Shown here: piece after piece, positions 6,556-6,977 of the stretch | Numbering within the stretch: the first letter of the stretch is position 1 | Layout: every line of letters starts with the position of its first letter | Assembly: GCA_020027635.1 (NCBI GenBank) | Contig: JAHKKL010000098.1 | Span: forward strand, 1-6,977 | Direction: 5' to 3' | DNA: 6,977 nt | From: Gammaproteobacteria bacterium | GTDB taxonomy: Bacteria; Pseudomonadota; Gammaproteobacteria; UBA9214 | Notes under the pieces: generated by a model | What the model was told of the DNA's origin: nothing | The model's database searches: none | The model's input: the letters and a program-made list of their open reading frames with translations, nothing else | Translations under genes and position numbers: made by a program

Positions 6556-6573
6556 TTAGTGCGTACGCAATAA
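6556..6573. promoter_or_regulatory. Operator-like 18-base dyad upstream of dnaQ
   Basis: TTAGTGCGTACGCAATAA is an inverted repeat with 8 of 9 pairs matching; its core TGCGTACGCA (6560-6569) is a perfect 10-base palindrome. Adjacent AATAAT (6569-6574) and TAATAT (6571-6576) resemble -10 boxes, with only a weak -35 (TTATCT, 6547-6552) at 18-base spacing. The dyad would overlap the promoter and lies about 50 bases before the dnaQ start, a position suited to a repressor. The regulator is unknown. The rest of the gap between rnhA and dnaQ (6453-6620) shows no gene and no clear terminator. Confidence 0.3.
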
Positions 6574-6620
6574 TATTTCCTGTTATCAATATCAAACGAG
6601 CGGAAAGAATCATTCGGGCG

Positions 6621-6977
6621 ATGCGACAGATCATACTGGATACCGAGACTACGGGCCTGGAACCATCCGACGGGCACCGTATTATCGAAATCGGCTGTGT
6701 CGAACTGGTGAACCGGCGAGTTACTGGAAACACCTATCATCAGTACATCCAGCCGGATCGCGAGATCGATGCGGGCGCCAGGGAAGTGCACGGTATAACC
6801 GACCAGTTTCTGGCAGACAAGCCGCGTTTTGCCGACATCGCCGAGGAATTCCTAGCGTTTATACGTGGTGCAGAGCTTATCATACATAATGCGCCGTTCG
6901 ACGTCGGGTTCATTAACCACGAATTTGCTTTGCTCGGTAAACCCATTGAACCGCTCTCGGAACACTGTGTCATCGTA
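6621..6977 (+). CDS. dnaQ: DNA polymerase III epsilon subunit (3'-5' proofreading exonuclease), N-terminal part
   Basis: The epsilon subunit removes misincorporated nucleotides within the replicative polymerase core (alpha-epsilon-theta). The frame is open to the right edge and covers 119 codons, about half the E. coli length of 243. Seen: Exo I motif LDTETTG with metal-binding D7 and E9; HRIIEIGCVELVNRRVTGN; HQYIQPDREID; REVHGITDQFL; and Exo II motif IIHNAPFDVGF with D94. These match E. coli DnaQ D12, E14 and D103. The Exo III motif (the catalytic His and Asp) and the C-terminal segment that binds the polymerase are beyond the edge. ATG 6621 places Exo I five residues closer to the start than in E. 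coli, which is normal for the family. No strong ribosome binding site is seen. The gene follows rnhA on the same strand after 168 bases and may have its own promoter in that gap. Confidence 0.97.
   Translation, partial: MRQIILDTETTGLEPSDGHRIIEIGCVELVNRRVTGNTYHQYIQPDREIDAGAREVHGITDQFLADKPRFADIAEEFLAFIRGAELIIHNAPFDVGFINHEFALLGKPIEPLSEHCVIV

Noticed and set aside
6388..6573. 61-codon plus-strand frame after rnhA
   Set aside because: It starts inside rnhA in another frame and reads through AT-rich intergenic DNA with no recognisable protein.
1..6977. Mobile element, CRISPR array, tRNA/rRNA gene, riboswitch or defence system
   Set aside because: I saw no transposase or integrase, no regularly spaced repeats, no tRNA cloverleaf sequence and no toxin or defence gene; every substantial reading frame is a housekeeping gene or its shadow.

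Overview
The window is a moderately GC-rich stretch of ordinary chromosome, most likely from a gammaproteobacterium outside the enterics. This is inferred from two gene neighbourhoods typical of that class, recJ-prfB-lysS and mltD / YafS-like methyltransferase / rnhA / dnaQ, and from proteins that align almost residue for residue with E. coli family members as I remember them. No mobile element, CRISPR array, tRNA, rRNA or phage gene is visible. The species cannot be named from the sequence.

Layout. Bases 2-547 are the 3' end of recJ (5' end outside the window). After a 126-base gap comes prfB (674-1681, RF2), and after 83 bases lysS (1765-3252); all three are on the plus strand. Bases 3253-3460 are a gene-free gap between convergent genes, with hairpin-forming repeats. 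mltD lies on the minus strand (3461-5047), a lipoprotein murein transglycosylase with three LysM domains. A divergent gap of about 200 bases separates it from a plus-strand YafS-like methyltransferase (5249-6025). That gene overlaps rnhA (6015-6452) by 11 bases. A 168-base gap with an operator-like dyad follows, and then the first 119 codons of dnaQ (6621 to the window end), which stays open at the right edge.

How the genes relate. recJ, rnhA and dnaQ serve DNA repair, RNA-DNA hybrid removal and replication proofreading. prfB and lysS serve translation. mltD remodels the cell wall. These are housekeeping genes in a conserved order, not one pathway.

I found no convincing new system. The most noteworthy point is that prfB lacks the usual first ~30 codons, including the programmed +1 frameshift site that autoregulates RF2 in most bacteria, and the sequence upstream does not encode them in any frame. 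Lesser points are the absence of gloB between mltD and the methyltransferase, an 18-base dyad over a possible dnaQ promoter, a -10-like element on top of the methyltransferase start, and the lack of a classical SAM-binding motif I in that protein.
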